A DNA stretch of 64,000 bases from Vagococcus proximus (GCF_029143285.1 NZ_JAPDSH010000001.1:124001-188000); one strand, 5' to 3'. Shown: positions 40,560 through 49,678, numbered from the stretch's first letter. Notes: generated from the sequence alone by a model not told the origin. Translations and numbers: made by a program.

Positions 40560-40589
40560 AATGGCGTTTAGGCCGTTCTAGCTTTTTTT
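40551..40589. terminator. Bidirectional terminator overlapping two convergent stop codons
   Basis: AAAAGCTAGAATGGC (40551-40565) pairs with GCCGTTCTAGCTTTT with one wobble, followed by T-run; the reverse strand also ends in T. The GNAT stop (40557-40559) is in the left arm and the stop of the HAD gene (40570-40568) is in the loop. Confidence 0.9.
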
Positions 40590-41398
40590 AGAATAAAATG
40601 CTCAATAGCTTCCGCTACAGCACTATTATTGTGGTCGTTTATACAAATGTAATCGGCTTTTTCTTTTAACTCAGGGACGGCATTTGCAACAGCAACACCG
40701 GTACCTGCAAAATCAATCATTGTACGGTCATTCATATTATCTCCAATTGCGATAATTTCTTCCGGCTTAATTCCAAGTTCACCGCTTAGTTCTTTTAGCG
40801 CACGCCCTTTATTAACACCTAATGGGTTGAATTCTAAGTAACGACCAGATGAGTAGTTGATATCGAGTTGTTGTTTTAACTCTTTAGGTAGAGAAGCTTC
40901 AATGGCTTGGAGTTTTGACATATCATCACTTTGGAAGTTTATTTTTAAAATAACATCCTCAGTAAAAGGAGTGATGTTTAAATTATCTATAAGGGTTAAT
41001 TTATCTGGATCATCTAAAAAATCGTGCTCACTTTGATTCATGCGGTAAGTATAAATGTGCGAGAGACTAAAGACATGGATTAATACATCTAAGTCACGCC
41101 CTAGTTCAAAAAGTTGAGTGACATGAGATTGCTCTAAATTTGTTTGTCTAATAATGCGATTATTTTTATTTTCAGTGGTAACGCCTCCGTTGAAGGAGAT
41201 AGAGTAATAGTTTTCCTTATCGGCTAAATGGAGTGTTTTTAAGATAGTTTGAAAATCTTCAAAGCGTCTACCAGAAGCAATTATGATCTTGATTCCAAAC
41301 TCACTCAAAGTGTTCAAATATTCTATGTTTTTATCTGATATTTTACCTTCTGATGTAATAAGTGTTTCATCGACGTCAGTTACTAAAAGTTTATACAT
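40568..41398 (-). CDS. Cof-type HAD-IIB hydrolase (sugar-phosphate phosphatase type)
   Basis: Haloacid dehalogenase-like phosphatase with a C2B cap. Motif I is the nucleophile block LLVTDVDETLI (Asp7/Asp9), motif II IIASGR, motif III a conserved Lys before the cap return (GVNKGRALKEL), motif IV AIGDNMNDRTMIDFAG. 276 residues, normal for Cof/YidA proteins, which dephosphorylate sugar phosphates or flavin intermediates; substrate here unknown. AAGGA precedes the ATG. Single gene, divergent from the disordered-protein gene. Confidence 0.9.
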   Translation of the reverse strand: MYKLLVTDVDETLITSEGKISDKNIEYLNTLSEFGIKIIIASGRRFEDFQTILKTLHLADKENYYSISFNGGVTTENKNNRIIRQTNLEQSHVTQLFELGRDLDVLIHVFSLSHIYTYRMNQSEHDFLDDPDKLTLIDNLNITPFTEDVILKINFQSDDMSKLQAIEASLPKELKQQLDINYSSGRYLEFNPLGVNKGRALKELSGELGIKPEEIIAIGDNMNDRTMIDFAGTGVAVANAVPELKEKADYICINDHNNSAVAEAIEHFILKKARTA

Positions 41399-41482
41399 GA
41401 ACTCATCCTTGTCTCTATGGTTTTTTTATTTAACTATCGTTTAATTAATAATATAAGATTTCATTTAAAAATACTAGAAGTA

Positions 41483-41511
41483 TTCAGAAACCTTTAAAAA
41501 TATGATACACT
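41483..41511 (+). promoter_or_regulatory. Putative promoter of the gene at 41545
   Basis: TTCAGA (41483-41488), 17-base spacer, TACACT (41506-41511), about 33 bases before the start. Confidence 0.5.
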
Positions 41512-41544
41512 ATTGATGATAGATAATAGAAGGACTGATAATTT

Positions 41545-42465
41545 ATGGATAGATTTGAAGAGAAAAGAGAAAAGTTTAGATTCCCTTTATTTGATGATGC
41601 AGAACCTGTCAAATTACCAGAGGAAAAACCCCGTCATCTATTTCAAAATCAAGAGTCATTTGATGTTAACACAGATGAGAGTATAAGTAAAAGTTCAACT
41701 GTTACAGAAACAGAAGTGTCTGATAAAGAAGATACGAACCGAGATGATGATCTAGTGACGTTACAGAATGAAACTTCAGAAAAATTTGATTTCTCGTATC
41801 AGGGTCCACCTATGGAAAAACCAATCATAGAGATGAAAAAACCAATTTTTTATAATGATCATCACGTTAGTTTTGAAGAAAAGAAAAAAGTGGATAATTC
41901 CCACCATAAACCTAATTTTAAAGCAGAAATTATTGAAGAAAAGTTAGAAAGAAAAAGTAGTAAACTACCAAGTTATGTTGAGGATGAACAGTATAGACCG
42001 GTTGCTAGACATCATTTTGTTCCACGTAAGATTCCAAGTCAAATAGTTAAGCACACCCCTAAAGATAGTGTAGAAAAGATAGAATCAAAAGAAATTTTAG
42101 AACGCTTAAAAAAGCCGACTTCAAGTTACATGTCATTTGACTTAGAGGCGACAACTATTTATAAAGAGTCGGATGATGTCACTATTGAGCATTCAACAAC
42201 GAGTGATTTTTTATCAGATATTCCAGGTATATTTGATGAGGTGCCGATTGTTTCTGACCCTGTTTCTGATGACGAAAAAGCGGAAGAAATTCCGTTAACA
42301 CGTCAAGAATTTAAAAAATTGAGTAAAAAAGGTGATGTTGATTTACCAGCTATCACTAAGAAACAGCAAAAGGAAACGAAAACATCTCGTTTAGATAGAG
42401 GACTGGGAAGTATTATAGAAGAACAGTTAGCGTCAAATAAAAAATCACAGTATTTTGATTTTTAA
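41545..42465 (+). CDS. Disordered charged protein of unknown function upstream of murC
   Basis: No family recognised. The 306 residues are dominated by Glu, Asp, Lys, Ser and Pro with no membrane segment, signal peptide or Cys, so most should be intrinsically disordered. Only the ends look structured: RFEEKREKFRFPLFDD at the N-terminus and SRLDRGLGSIIEEQL near the C-terminus, preceded by the Lys-rich TRQEFKKLSKKG. In Bacillus the gene before murC encodes the divisome translocase SftA, whose N-terminal part is also disordered; no ATPase domain exists here. A role in division or wall synthesis is inference from position only. Confidence 0.75.
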   Translation: MDRFEEKREKFRFPLFDDAEPVKLPEEKPRHLFQNQESFDVNTDESISKSSTVTETEVSDKEDTNRDDDLVTLQNETSEKFDFSYQGPPMEKPIIEMKKPIFYNDHHVSFEEKKKVDNSHHKPNFKAEIIEEKLERKSSKLPSYVEDEQYRPVARHHFVPRKIPSQIVKHTPKDSVEKIESKEILERLKKPTSSYMSFDLEATTIYKESDDVTIEHSTTSDFLSDIPGIFDEVPIVSDPVSDDEKAEEIPLTRQEFKKLSKKGDVDLPAITKKQQKETKTSRLDRGLGSIIEEQLASNKKSQYFDF

Positions 42466-42498
42466 TTTTAAATATTAGAATCAACTGAATGTTTTTTA

Positions 42499-42527
42499 TT
42501 GAAATCTTTCTGAATATATATGATAAT
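42499..42527 (+). promoter_or_regulatory. Promoter of murC
   Basis: TTGAAA (42499-42504), 17-base spacer, GATAAT (42522-42527). Transcription would start near 42534, which rules out the in-frame ATG at 42533 as start codon. Confidence 0.72.
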
Positions 42528-42586
42528 AAACAATGCTAATAGAAAATGAGTTACAAGTAATTTTAAAACCAGAAAAGAGGCTTTTT

Positions 42587-43921
42587 ATGAAAACGCAAGA
42601 ACCAATCTATCATTTCGTTGGAATTAAAGGTGCCGGTATGAGTGCTTTGGCATTAATTCTTCATGAAAAAGGTTATCAAGTACAAGGCTCTGACATTGAA
42701 AAATACTGTTTCACACAACGTGAGTTAGAAAAAGCAGGTGTTTCAATTCTTCCTTTCGATGAACATAATATTAAACAAAATATGATTATAATCGCAGGTA
42801 ATGCTTTTGAAGACAATCACCGTGAAATACAAGAAGCTTTGAAAAAAGGCCTTCAAGTGGTCCGTTATCACCGTTTCTTAGGAGACTTTATCAAAAACTT
42901 TACTAGTATTGCAGTGACGGGATCACACGGAAAAACAAGTACAACTGGGATGTTAGCACATGTTTTTAGTGGTATCCAACCTACAAGTTACTTGATTGGT
43001 GATGGAACTGGACACGGTGTAATGGATGCTAAATATTTTGCATTTGAGGCGTGTGAATACCGTCGTCACTTCCTTGCATATTCTCCAGACTATGCAATCA
43101 TTACAAATGTAGATTTTGATCACCCAGATTACTATAAGAGTATCGATGATGTTTTTGATGCGTTCCAGACATTTGGTAGTCAAGTTAAAAAAGGTATCGT
43201 TGCTTTTGGTGATGATGAACAATTAAGAAAATTAAAAACAGACGCGCCTATTTATTATTATGGAACAAAAGATAATGATGATTTTCAAGCTAAAAATATT
43301 GAACGCACAACAACAGGATCAGAATTTGATGTGGTTTATAAAGGTGAGACGATTGGTCGTTTCACTGTACCGGCGTTCGGCATGCATAATGTCTACAATG
43401 CATTAGGTGTTATTGCAATTGCGCATTTAGAAGGACAAGATATGACTAAAGTCGCAACTGAATTAGTAACATTTGGTGGCGTAAAACGTCGTTTCAGCGA
43501 GAAAAAAGTGGATGATATGGTTATCGTAGATGATTATGCACACCATCCAGCTGAAATTCGTGCGACTATTGATGCTGCACGTCAAAAATACCCTGAAAAA
43601 GAAGTCATTGCTGTATTCCAACCGCATACTTTCACACGTACAGTAGCCCTATTAGATGAATTTGGTGAAGCGTTGGATTTAGCAGATCATATTTATCTAT
43701 GTGATATTTTTGGTTCAGCTCGTGAAGAAGTAGGGGATGTGAAGATTGAAGACTTAGGTAACAAAATTACCAAAGGTGGTTCAGTCATTTCTGAGGACAA
43801 TGTTTCTCCATTATTAGATTTCCATGATGCCGTTGTTGTATTCATGGGTGCAGGAGATGTCCAAAAATTCCAACGATCTTACGAAACATTACTTGGAACA
43901 ACACGAAAAAATATTATGTAA
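42587..43921 (+). CDS. murC: UDP-N-acetylmuramate-L-alanine ligase
   Basis: Adds the first residue, L-Ala, to UDP-MurNAc in peptidoglycan synthesis. N-terminal Rossmann domain with [15 protein letters not shown] and [14 protein letters not shown]; central ATP-binding domain with [15 protein letters not shown]-terminal ligase domain with [15 protein letters not shown]. The ATG at 42587 follows AAAGAGG by 6 bases and yields 444 residues, the normal MurC length. Single-gene unit between a promoter and a terminator. Confidence 0.96.
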   Translation: MKTQEPIYHFVGIKGAGMSALALILHEKGYQVQGSDIEKYCFTQRELEKAGVSILPFDEHNIKQNMIIIAGNAFEDNHREIQEALKKGLQVVRYHRFLGDFIKNFTSIAVTGSHGKTSTTGMLAHVFSGIQPTSYLIGDGTGHGVMDAKYFAFEACEYRRHFLAYSPDYAIITNVDFDHPDYYKSIDDVFDAFQTFGSQVKKGIVAFGDDEQLRKLKTDAPIYYYGTKDNDDFQAKNIERTTTGSEFDVVYKGETIGRFTVPAFGMHNVYNALGVIAIAHLEGQDMTKVATELVTFGGVKRRFSEKKVDDMVIVDDYAHHPAEIRATIDAARQKYPEKEVIAVFQPHTFTRTVALLDEFGEALDLADHIYLCDIFGSAREEVGDVKIEDLGNKITKGGSVISEDNVSPLLDFHDAVVVFMGAGDVQKFQRSYETLLGTTRKNIM

Positions 43922-43926
43922 TCCTT

Positions 43927-43959
43927 AAGACAGCCACAAAACGGCTGTCTTTTTTTTTT
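43927..43959 (+). terminator. Intrinsic terminator after murC
   Basis: AAGACAGCC, loop ACAAAAC, GGCTGTCTT followed by a long T-run. Confidence 0.9.
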
Positions 43960-43993
43960 CTTATAAATCGGACTTAAGACTGAGTTAAACCGC

Positions 43994-44021
43994 TTGCTCT
44001 TTTTTTTGTATTTGGTACAAT
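43994..44021 (+). promoter_or_regulatory. Putative promoter of the MaoC-like gene
   Basis: TTGCTC (43994-43999), 16-base spacer, TACAAT (44016-44021), about 35 bases before the start. Confidence 0.5.
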
Positions 44022-44055
44022 TAATAGTATTAAAGATGGAGGTGTCATTGATAAA

Positions 44056-44520
44056 ATGATCATAAAGCCCAAGAAAATTGGCAAGACAATTGATGAAATT
44101 GAAGAAGGACAATCATTAAGTGTAACGGAGACAATTGAGGATAGCCAACTCCTTTTATATTTAGGTATTACAAATGATTCTAATCCTCTTTATATTCAAC
44201 ATGAGTATGCGAAACAAACAGAATACGGTGAGCCGATAGTTCCATCTGTACTTTTAATGGGTATTATCACAAGTGCTATATCTAAGCATTTACCTGGTCC
44301 AGGTTCTCATGTCGTAAATTTTTCAATTAACTTCATGGAAGAAGTTCGTCATTATGAGACAGTGACTTTCCAGTTTGAAGTGATTAAAGTCGATAAGATG
44401 AAAGATGTTGTAACGATTTCAGTCGAAGCAACAAATAGTGAAGAAAATCGTATTCTTGATGCAGTAGTGATGGTTAAACCACCAGTACTATTAGCAGAAG
44501 AATCAGAAGAAAATAATTAG
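44056..44520 (+). CDS. MaoC-like hot-dog fold protein with altered active site
   Basis: A 154-residue hot-dog protein of the MaoC/(R)-enoyl-CoA hydratase type. The hydratase motif is clear but changed: families with activity have Gly-Asp-x-Asn-Pro-Leu-His, whereas here it reads NDSNPLYIQHEYA, with Asp41 kept, the Gly replaced by Asn40 and the catalytic His replaced by Tyr46. PSVLLMGIITSAISKHLPGPGS and a strand with VNFSINFMEEVRHYE follow the family fold. It may bind acyl-CoA without hydrating it, or use His49. GGAGGTG lies 11 bases before the ATG. Bax-inhibitor-like gene follows after 17 bases. Confidence 0.8.
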   Translation: MIIKPKKIGKTIDEIEEGQSLSVTETIEDSQLLLYLGITNDSNPLYIQHEYAKQTEYGEPIVPSVLLMGIITSAISKHLPGPGSHVVNFSINFMEEVRHYETVTFQFEVIKVDKMKDVVTISVEATNSEENRILDAVVMVKPPVLLAEESEENN

Positions 44521-44537
44521 ATTTAAGGAGAATGTAA

Positions 44538-45236
44538 ATGAATAATTATAATTATCAAGAAACGTCAACAAATGTTGGCTTGCAAGCCTTTTTTGCTCGC
44601 GTATATGCCTACTTAGGTGTAGGTGTTGCGATTAGTGGTGTCACGTCATACTTAGTTTTAAATGTATTTGCAGAGCAAGTATTCGGTATGATGGTAGGGA
44701 ATACAACGATGAAGCTTTTATTACTATGGGTCGTAGAAATAGCACTAGTTTTATTTTTAAGTGCGAAATCAGTAAAAAATCCAGGATTAGCTTTTGCTGG
44801 TTTTATCGCCTATGCGGTAATTAACGGTGTAACACTAAGTTTCACCTTAGCAATGTATACAGGCGCAAGTGTTGTTAAAGCTTTCGTCGCTGCATCATTA
44901 ACGTTTATAACAATGGCTATTGTTGGATCGGTAAGTAAAAAAGATTTATCGGGTATGGGTCATGCAATGAGAAGTGCTTTAATCGGGATTATCATTGTTA
45001 TCTTAATAAATATTTTCTTGAAGAGTTCAGCATTAGATATGTTTGTATCAATCGCAACAGTACTTGTCTTCTCAGGTTTAACAGCGTATGATCATCAAAA
45101 TATTAAACGTATGTACTATCAAGTAGGGAATACGTCAGCAGCTAAAGGTGTTGCGATTAACTGTGCATTGCAACTTTATTTAGACTTTATCAACTTGCTA
45201 ATTGCCTTCTTAAGAATTTTTGGCAGCAGAGATTAA
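44538..45236 (+). CDS. Bax inhibitor-1/YccA family membrane protein
   Basis: Seven-helix membrane protein of the BI-1/TMBIM superfamily; Bacillus members form pH-sensitive calcium leak channels. 232 residues with seven hydrophobic segments and the typical order VYAYLGVGVAISGVTSYLV, FIAYAVINGVTLSF, and the C-terminal FSGLTAYDHQNIKRMY with ALQLYLDFINLLIAFLRIFG, containing the Asp pair thought to control gating. The cellular role here is unknown. AAGGAG precedes the ATG. Confidence 0.9.
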   Translation: MNNYNYQETSTNVGLQAFFARVYAYLGVGVAISGVTSYLVLNVFAEQVFGMMVGNTTMKLLLLWVVEIALVLFLSAKSVKNPGLAFAGFIAYAVINGVTLSFTLAMYTGASVVKAFVAASLTFITMAIVGSVSKKDLSGMGHAMRSALIGIIIVILINIFLKSSALDMFVSIATVLVFSGLTAYDHQNIKRMYYQVGNTSAAKGVAINCALQLYLDFINLLIAFLRIFGSRD

Positions 45237-45240
45237 ACCT

Positions 45241-45275
45241 AAAGAGTTACCCTAAAAAGGGTGGCTCTTTTTTTG
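45241..45275 (+). terminator. Intrinsic terminator after the Bax-inhibitor gene
   Basis: AAAGAGTTACCC pairs with GGGTGGCTCTTT around TAAAAA, followed by T-run. Confidence 0.87.
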
Positions 45276-45316
45276 TGGGAAGAGTAGGTCAAAACATCGC
45301 AATATCTCCTAATTTT

Positions 45317-45325
45317 TGTTAAACT
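45317..45325 (+). promoter_or_regulatory. Extended -10 promoter of polA-mutM-coaE
   Basis: TG-T-TAAACT with TAAACT at 45320-45325, 36 bases before polA. No clear -35. Confidence 0.35.
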
Positions 45326-45361
45326 AAATAGATAAGAGTGAATAGAGAATGGAGCTTTAAT

Positions 45362-48016
45362 ATGCCTAAAAATAAATTATTATTGATAGATGGAAATAGT
45401 ATAGCGTTTCGTGCGTTTTATGCTGTACAAAATTATGAGTCATTTAAAACGAAAACAGGTCTACATACTAATGCAGTTTTGTTTTTTAACAACATGCTAG
45501 AAAGTATTTTAGAAAAAGAAACCCCAACACACGTTTTAATTGCCTTTGATGCAGGGAAAACAACATTCCGTCATGCCTTCTTTGAGGACTATAAAGCAGG
45601 GCGTTCTAAAACACCTGGTGAATTTAAAGAACAAATGCCTTACATTCGTGAGTTGATTGAAGCACAGGGCATCGAGCATTATGAATTAATGGACTACGAA
45701 GCAGATGATATTATTGGAACGCTTGCGAAACAAGTTGCTTCAGATGAGTTCGAGGTCGTGGTTATCTCAGGAGATAAAGATTTAACTCAATTAGCAGAAG
45801 AAAACATTCGTGTCGAAGTAACATCACGTGGGGTTAGCGAACTTGTAACGTACACACCGGAATTCATTAAAGAAAAATACGGTCTTGAGCCTCTTCAAAT
45901 TATTGATATGAAAGGTTTAGCTGGAGATAATTCAGATAATATCCCAGGCGTGACACGTGTTGGGGAAAAAACGGCTCTTAAATTGCTTCATGAATATGGA
46001 ACCGTTGAAGGCTTATATGAGCATATTGATGACTTAAAAGCGAGCAAGATGAAAGAAAACTTGATTAATGATAAAGAACAAGCGTTGATGAGTAAGCGAC
46101 TTGCAACGATTGATATTAAAGCACCAATAGATGTAAACGTTGAGAATCTTACCTATGAAGGAAAAAATCTAGAAAAACTAATTCCATTCTACCGCCAAAT
46201 GGAGTTTAAACAATTATTAAGTAAGCTTGATACGAGTGGGTTAGGCGAAAATTCCGAACCCATGGAAGAGGTTAAGTATCAGTTTATAGAAAAATATGAA
46301 GATATTTCTGAAGAGATGTTTGGACCTAATATGAGTTTTTATGTGGAGACGTTAGATAAAAATTACCACACAGCAGAAGTAGAAGCCGTGGCTTGGGGAA
46401 GTAAAGATACTATTTACGTGGCTCTAAAAGATGAAGCTTTACATTCAGAAAAAATGAAAAAATGGTTGGAAGACACTAATCAAACTAAAAATGTTTATGA
46501 TGCCAAAGCAAACTATGTTTTATTAAGACGATATGATATTGAATTATCAGGTATTGCTTTCGATAGTTTATTAGGCGCTTATTTGATTGATACAAATGAT
46601 AAGAGTGAAGATTTAGCAGCACTTGCCTTCAATCATGAGTATTTCTTACTAGAGAGTGATGAAGCAATTTACGGTAAAGGTGCGAAAATGGCTATACCAG
46701 AAGATCAAATTATTTCGGAGCATTTAGCGCGTAAAATCATCGCCTTGGAGTATTTAAAACCTGTCCTGATGGAGAAGTTAGAAGATAAAGAACAAACTGA
46801 TTTATTCTTTGAGATGGAACTTCCGCTGTCTAAAGTTTTAGGTAAAATGGAGAGCACGGGGATTACAGTGAATGCCCAACGTTTGCAAGAAATGAAACAA
46901 GAATTTGCCATTCGCTTAAAAGAAATCGAAGAGCGCATCTACGAACAAGCAGGGGAAGAATTTAATATTAATTCGCCTAAGCAATTAGGTGTTATCTTGT
47001 TTGAGAAGATGGAACTTCCTGTTATTAAGAAAACAAAAACGGGTTATTCAACAGCTGTTGATGTATTGGAACAGTTGAAGGACCAAGCCCCAATCGTGTC
47101 AGATATTTTAGATTATCGTCAAGTCGCGAAGATTCAATCAACTTATGTTGAAGGGTTGTTAAAGGTTATTCAGTCAGATGGTAAGATTCATACACGTTAT
47201 GTTCAAACCTTGACACAAACAGGTCGTCTAAGCTCTGTAGACCCTAATTTACAAAATATTCCCGTTCGATTAGAAGAGGGACGTAAAATCAGACAAGCCT
47301 TCGTTCCGAGAAGTGCTGACTGGCAAATCTTTTCGTCAGATTATTCGCAAATTGAATTGCGCGTTTTAGCGGATATTGCAAAAGATGAGCATATGCGAGA
47401 TGCCTTCTTAGAAGGTCAGGATATTCATACAAGTACGGCCATGCGTGTTTTTGGTGTGGAAACACCTGAAGAAGTGACAGGAAACATCAGACGTCAAGCT
47501 AAAGCAGTAAACTTTGGAATTGTCTACGGCATCAGTGATTACGGTTTATCTCAAAATCTAGGAATTAGCCGTGCTGAAGCCCAACGTTTTATTGATACTT
47601 ACTTTGAGAAGTATCCTGATATTAAAACATACATGGAAGAAATCGTAAGGGATGCTAAAGATAAAGGCTATGTGGAAACATTATGGCATCGTCGCCGTTA
47701 TCTACCCGACATTAATGCCCGTAATTTCAATATCAGGTCATTCGCTGAAAGAACGGCTATTAATACACCTATTCAAGGAAGTGCGGCTGATATCTTAAAG
47801 ATTGCCATGATTGAAATGGCGAAACGTCTAAAAGAAGAAAAAATGGAAGCGACAATGTTGTTACAAGTTCATGATGAGCTCGTATTTGAAGCACCGAAAA
47901 GTGAGATACCTAAACTAGAGGCATTGGTTAAAGATGTAATGGAAAATGCTGTAGCGTTATCAGTGCCACTTAAAGTAGATAGTAGTACCGGAGAAACATG
48001 GTACGACGCAAAATAA
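45362..48016 (+). CDS. polA: DNA polymerase I
   Basis: Repair and Okazaki fragment maturation polymerase. Domain order: 5'-3' flap nuclease (1-290, LLLIDGNSIAFRAFYAV, DYEADDIIGTLA, GDNSDNIPGV), a vestigial 3'-5' exonuclease domain (about 305-460) where the Asp-x-Glu site is degraded to FYVETLD, then the polymerase (about 470-884) with motif A SSDYSQIELRVLA, motif B RRQAKAVNFGIVYG and motif C VHDELVFE. As in Bacillus Pol I, proofreading is probably lost. GTG at 45338 is ignored; GGAG serves ATG 45362, giving 884 residues. Confidence 0.96.
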   Translation: MPKNKLLLIDGNSIAFRAFYAVQNYESFKTKTGLHTNAVLFFNNMLESILEKETPTHVLIAFDAGKTTFRHAFFEDYKAGRSKTPGEFKEQMPYIRELIEAQGIEHYELMDYEADDIIGTLAKQVASDEFEVVVISGDKDLTQLAEENIRVEVTSRGVSELVTYTPEFIKEKYGLEPLQIIDMKGLAGDNSDNIPGVTRVGEKTALKLLHEYGTVEGLYEHIDDLKASKMKENLINDKEQALMSKRLATIDIKAPIDVNVENLTYEGKNLEKLIPFYRQMEFKQLLSKLDTSGLGENSEPMEEVKYQFIEKYEDISEEMFGPNMSFYVETLDKNYHTAEVEAVAWGSKDTIYVALKDEALHSEKMKKWLEDTNQTKNVYDAKANYVLLRRYDIELSGIAFDSLLGAYLIDTNDKSEDLAALAFNHEYFLLESDEAIYGKGAKMAIPEDQIISEHLARKIIALEYLKPVLMEKLEDKEQTDLFFEMELPLSKVLGKMESTGITVNAQRLQEMKQEFAIRLKEIEERIYEQAGEEFNINSPKQLGVILFEKMELPVIKKTKTGYSTAVDVLEQLKDQAPIVSDILDYRQVAKIQSTYVEGLLKVIQSDGKIHTRYVQTLTQTGRLSSVDPNLQNIPVRLEEGRKIRQAFVPRSADWQIFSSDYSQIELRVLADIAKDEHMRDAFLEGQDIHTSTAMRVFGVETPEEVTGNIRRQAKAVNFGIVYGISDYGLSQNLGISRAEAQRFIDTYFEKYPDIKTYMEEIVRDAKDKGYVETLWHRRRYLPDINARNFNIRSFAERTAINTPIQGSAADILKIAMIEMAKRLKEEKMEATMLLQVHDELVFEAPKSEIPKLEALVKDVMENAVALSVPLKVDSSTGETWYDAK

Positions 48017-48079
48017 TGAGGTGAAAGGTTGAGAGTAATCCTCTTGACCTTTTTATCTGTCAGTAAGAGGAGGACTAGT

Positions 48080-48916
48080 ATGCCTGAGTTACCAGAAGTC
48101 GAAGCTGTCCGTATAGGATTAGAGCAGTTAGTAAAGGGAAAAGAAATTAAAGAGGTTGTTGTTAACTGGGGACGTATTATCGAATCGCCGGAGGTTGAAA
48201 CATTTAAGAATGAGTTGATAGGCGAAGTATTTGAGCGTTTTAATAGAAGAGGAAAATTTTTGATATTAGGACTGACTCATTACGAGTTGATTTCGCATTT
48301 AAGAATGGAAGGGAAGTACGAGTTTCATTCGTCAGATGATGAGGTTCAGAAACATACGCATGTTATATTTAAATTCACAGACCATACAGAATTACGTTAT
48401 TTAGATGTTAGAAAATTTGGTCGTATGACACTAGTACCGAAAGATGAAGCCTCTTCATACAAAGGTATTCAAAAGTTAGGTCCGGAACCAATTGAATCAG
48501 ATTTTGAATTAGCTATTTTCTCAAAACAGTTAAAGCGGTCAAGTAAAGCAATCAAACCGTTATTGTTAGATCAAAAATTAGTAACGGGTTTAGGGAATAT
48601 TTATGTTGATGAAGCATTGTTTGAGGCTGCTATCCATCCTGAACAGCCAGCGGACACATTGAGACCCAAAGAAGTTGCGGCGTTGCATAAAGCTATTATC
48701 ACGGTTTTAGGACGTGCAGTAGAGGCTGGAGGCACGACGATAAGAACTTATAAAAATGCTTTAGGTGAGGCTGGAAAGTTTCAACATGCTCTGAATGTTT
48801 ATGGTCAAACAGGTACGCCATGCCCTATATGTGGAGAGCCTATTACAAAGACTAAAGTTGCTCAACGTGGCACTCATTATTGTACAAGGTGTCAAAAGTT
48901 AAGGAGGGTCAAATAA
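48080..48916 (+). CDS. mutM: Formamidopyrimidine-DNA glycosylase (Fpg)
   Basis: Base-excision enzyme removing 8-oxoguanine, with AP lyase activity. It must begin MPELPEVE because the N-terminal Pro is the nucleophile, followed by catalytic Glu3; that fixes the start at 48080 behind AGAGGAGG despite a longer open frame. RRGKFL contains the conserved Lys, and a C-terminal zinc finger has CPIC...CTRC. 278 residues. polA lies 63 bases upstream and coaE follows with no gap, a common repair cluster. Confidence 0.96.
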   Translation: MPELPEVEAVRIGLEQLVKGKEIKEVVVNWGRIIESPEVETFKNELIGEVFERFNRRGKFLILGLTHYELISHLRMEGKYEFHSSDDEVQKHTHVIFKFTDHTELRYLDVRKFGRMTLVPKDEASSYKGIQKLGPEPIESDFELAIFSKQLKRSSKAIKPLLLDQKLVTGLGNIYVDEALFEAAIHPEQPADTLRPKEVAALHKAIITVLGRAVEAGGTTIRTYKNALGEAGKFQHALNVYGQTGTPCPICGEPITKTKVAQRGTHYCTRCQKLRRVK

Positions 48917-49510
48917 ATGACATTTTTTTTAGGTTTAACAGGAGGGATTGCGACAGGTAAATCAACTGTTAGTCATTATTTTTCTGAACAAGGCTATCCA
49001 GTTATTGATGCTGATAAAGTTGCTCGAGAGGTCGTAGAGCCCGGAACATTGGGCTTAGAAAAAGTTGTTGCAGCGTTTGGTACAGGCATTTTAACACAGC
49101 AAGGTGAATTGGATCGTCAAAAGTTAGGTCAGCTTGTATTTAGTGATGTTTTGAAACGAAAAAAACTTGATGCGGTTTTAGATGGTGAAATAAGACAAGC
49201 TATTGATAAGGAAATGGAAGATTATAAATTTAGAAATGAACCCTTGGTTATAGTTGATATTCCCTTGTTATATGAAGCTGGATATGAGACGTTAATGACA
49301 AAAGTGATGGTTGTTTATGTATCAGAAGAAATCCAAATTAAACGCTTAATAGAAAGAAATTCGTTAACTCAAGAAGAGGCTAGGCAGCGAATGAACAGTC
49401 AATTATCAATTGAAATAAAAAAAATGAGAGCTGATTTTGTTATTGATAACAGTGGGACAAAAGAAGAAACGAAACGGCAAGTTTTAGGTTGGTTAGATAA
49501 AAAAGGTTAA
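48917..49510 (+). CDS. coaE: Dephospho-CoA kinase
   Basis: Last step of coenzyme A synthesis: ATP-dependent 3'-phosphorylation of dephospho-CoA. Walker A GGIATGKST at residues 8-16, VIDADKVAREVVEPG, VVDIPLLYEAGYE and a lid region with RNSLTQEEARQRMNSQ are all visible. 197 residues. Its ATG abuts the mutM stop, with AGGAGGG inside the end of mutM as ribosome site, so translation is coupled. Confidence 0.95.
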   Translation: MTFFLGLTGGIATGKSTVSHYFSEQGYPVIDADKVAREVVEPGTLGLEKVVAAFGTGILTQQGELDRQKLGQLVFSDVLKRKKLDAVLDGEIRQAIDKEMEDYKFRNEPLVIVDIPLLYEAGYETLMTKVMVVYVSEEIQIKRLIERNSLTQEEARQRMNSQLSIEIKKMRADFVIDNSGTKEETKRQVLGWLDKKG

Positions 49511-49517
49511 AATTACT

Positions 49518-49548
49518 AAAAAAGCTGTTTTATACGGCTTTTTTTTTC
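49518..49548 (+). terminator. Intrinsic terminator after coaE
   Basis: AAAAAGCTGT pairs with ACGGCTTTTT around a short TTTAT loop, followed by T-run. It ends polA-mutM-coaE. Confidence 0.8.
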
Positions 49549-49610
49549 TGTTTTTAAACGATAAGACGAATGTATTGATAGGATAGTTGCTATACCAATA
49601 GCCCTTTTCA

Positions 49611-49619
49611 TGCTATAAT
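49611..49619 (+). promoter_or_regulatory. Extended -10 promoter of nrdR-dnaB-dnaI
   Basis: TGC-TATAAT with TATAAT at 49614-49619; a second TATAAT lies at 49625-49630. Neither has a convincing -35. Confidence 0.5.
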
Positions 49620-49678
49620 GACACTATAATTAGGACAAATAGCAAATTAAAAATAGAGAAGATAATTGAGGTGATAGC

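Noticed and set aside
49621-49636. NrdR-box-like sequence ACACTATAATTAGGAC before nrdR
   Set aside because: Only the left half fits the palindrome; the second half has several mismatches and no second box is found at the usual spacing.
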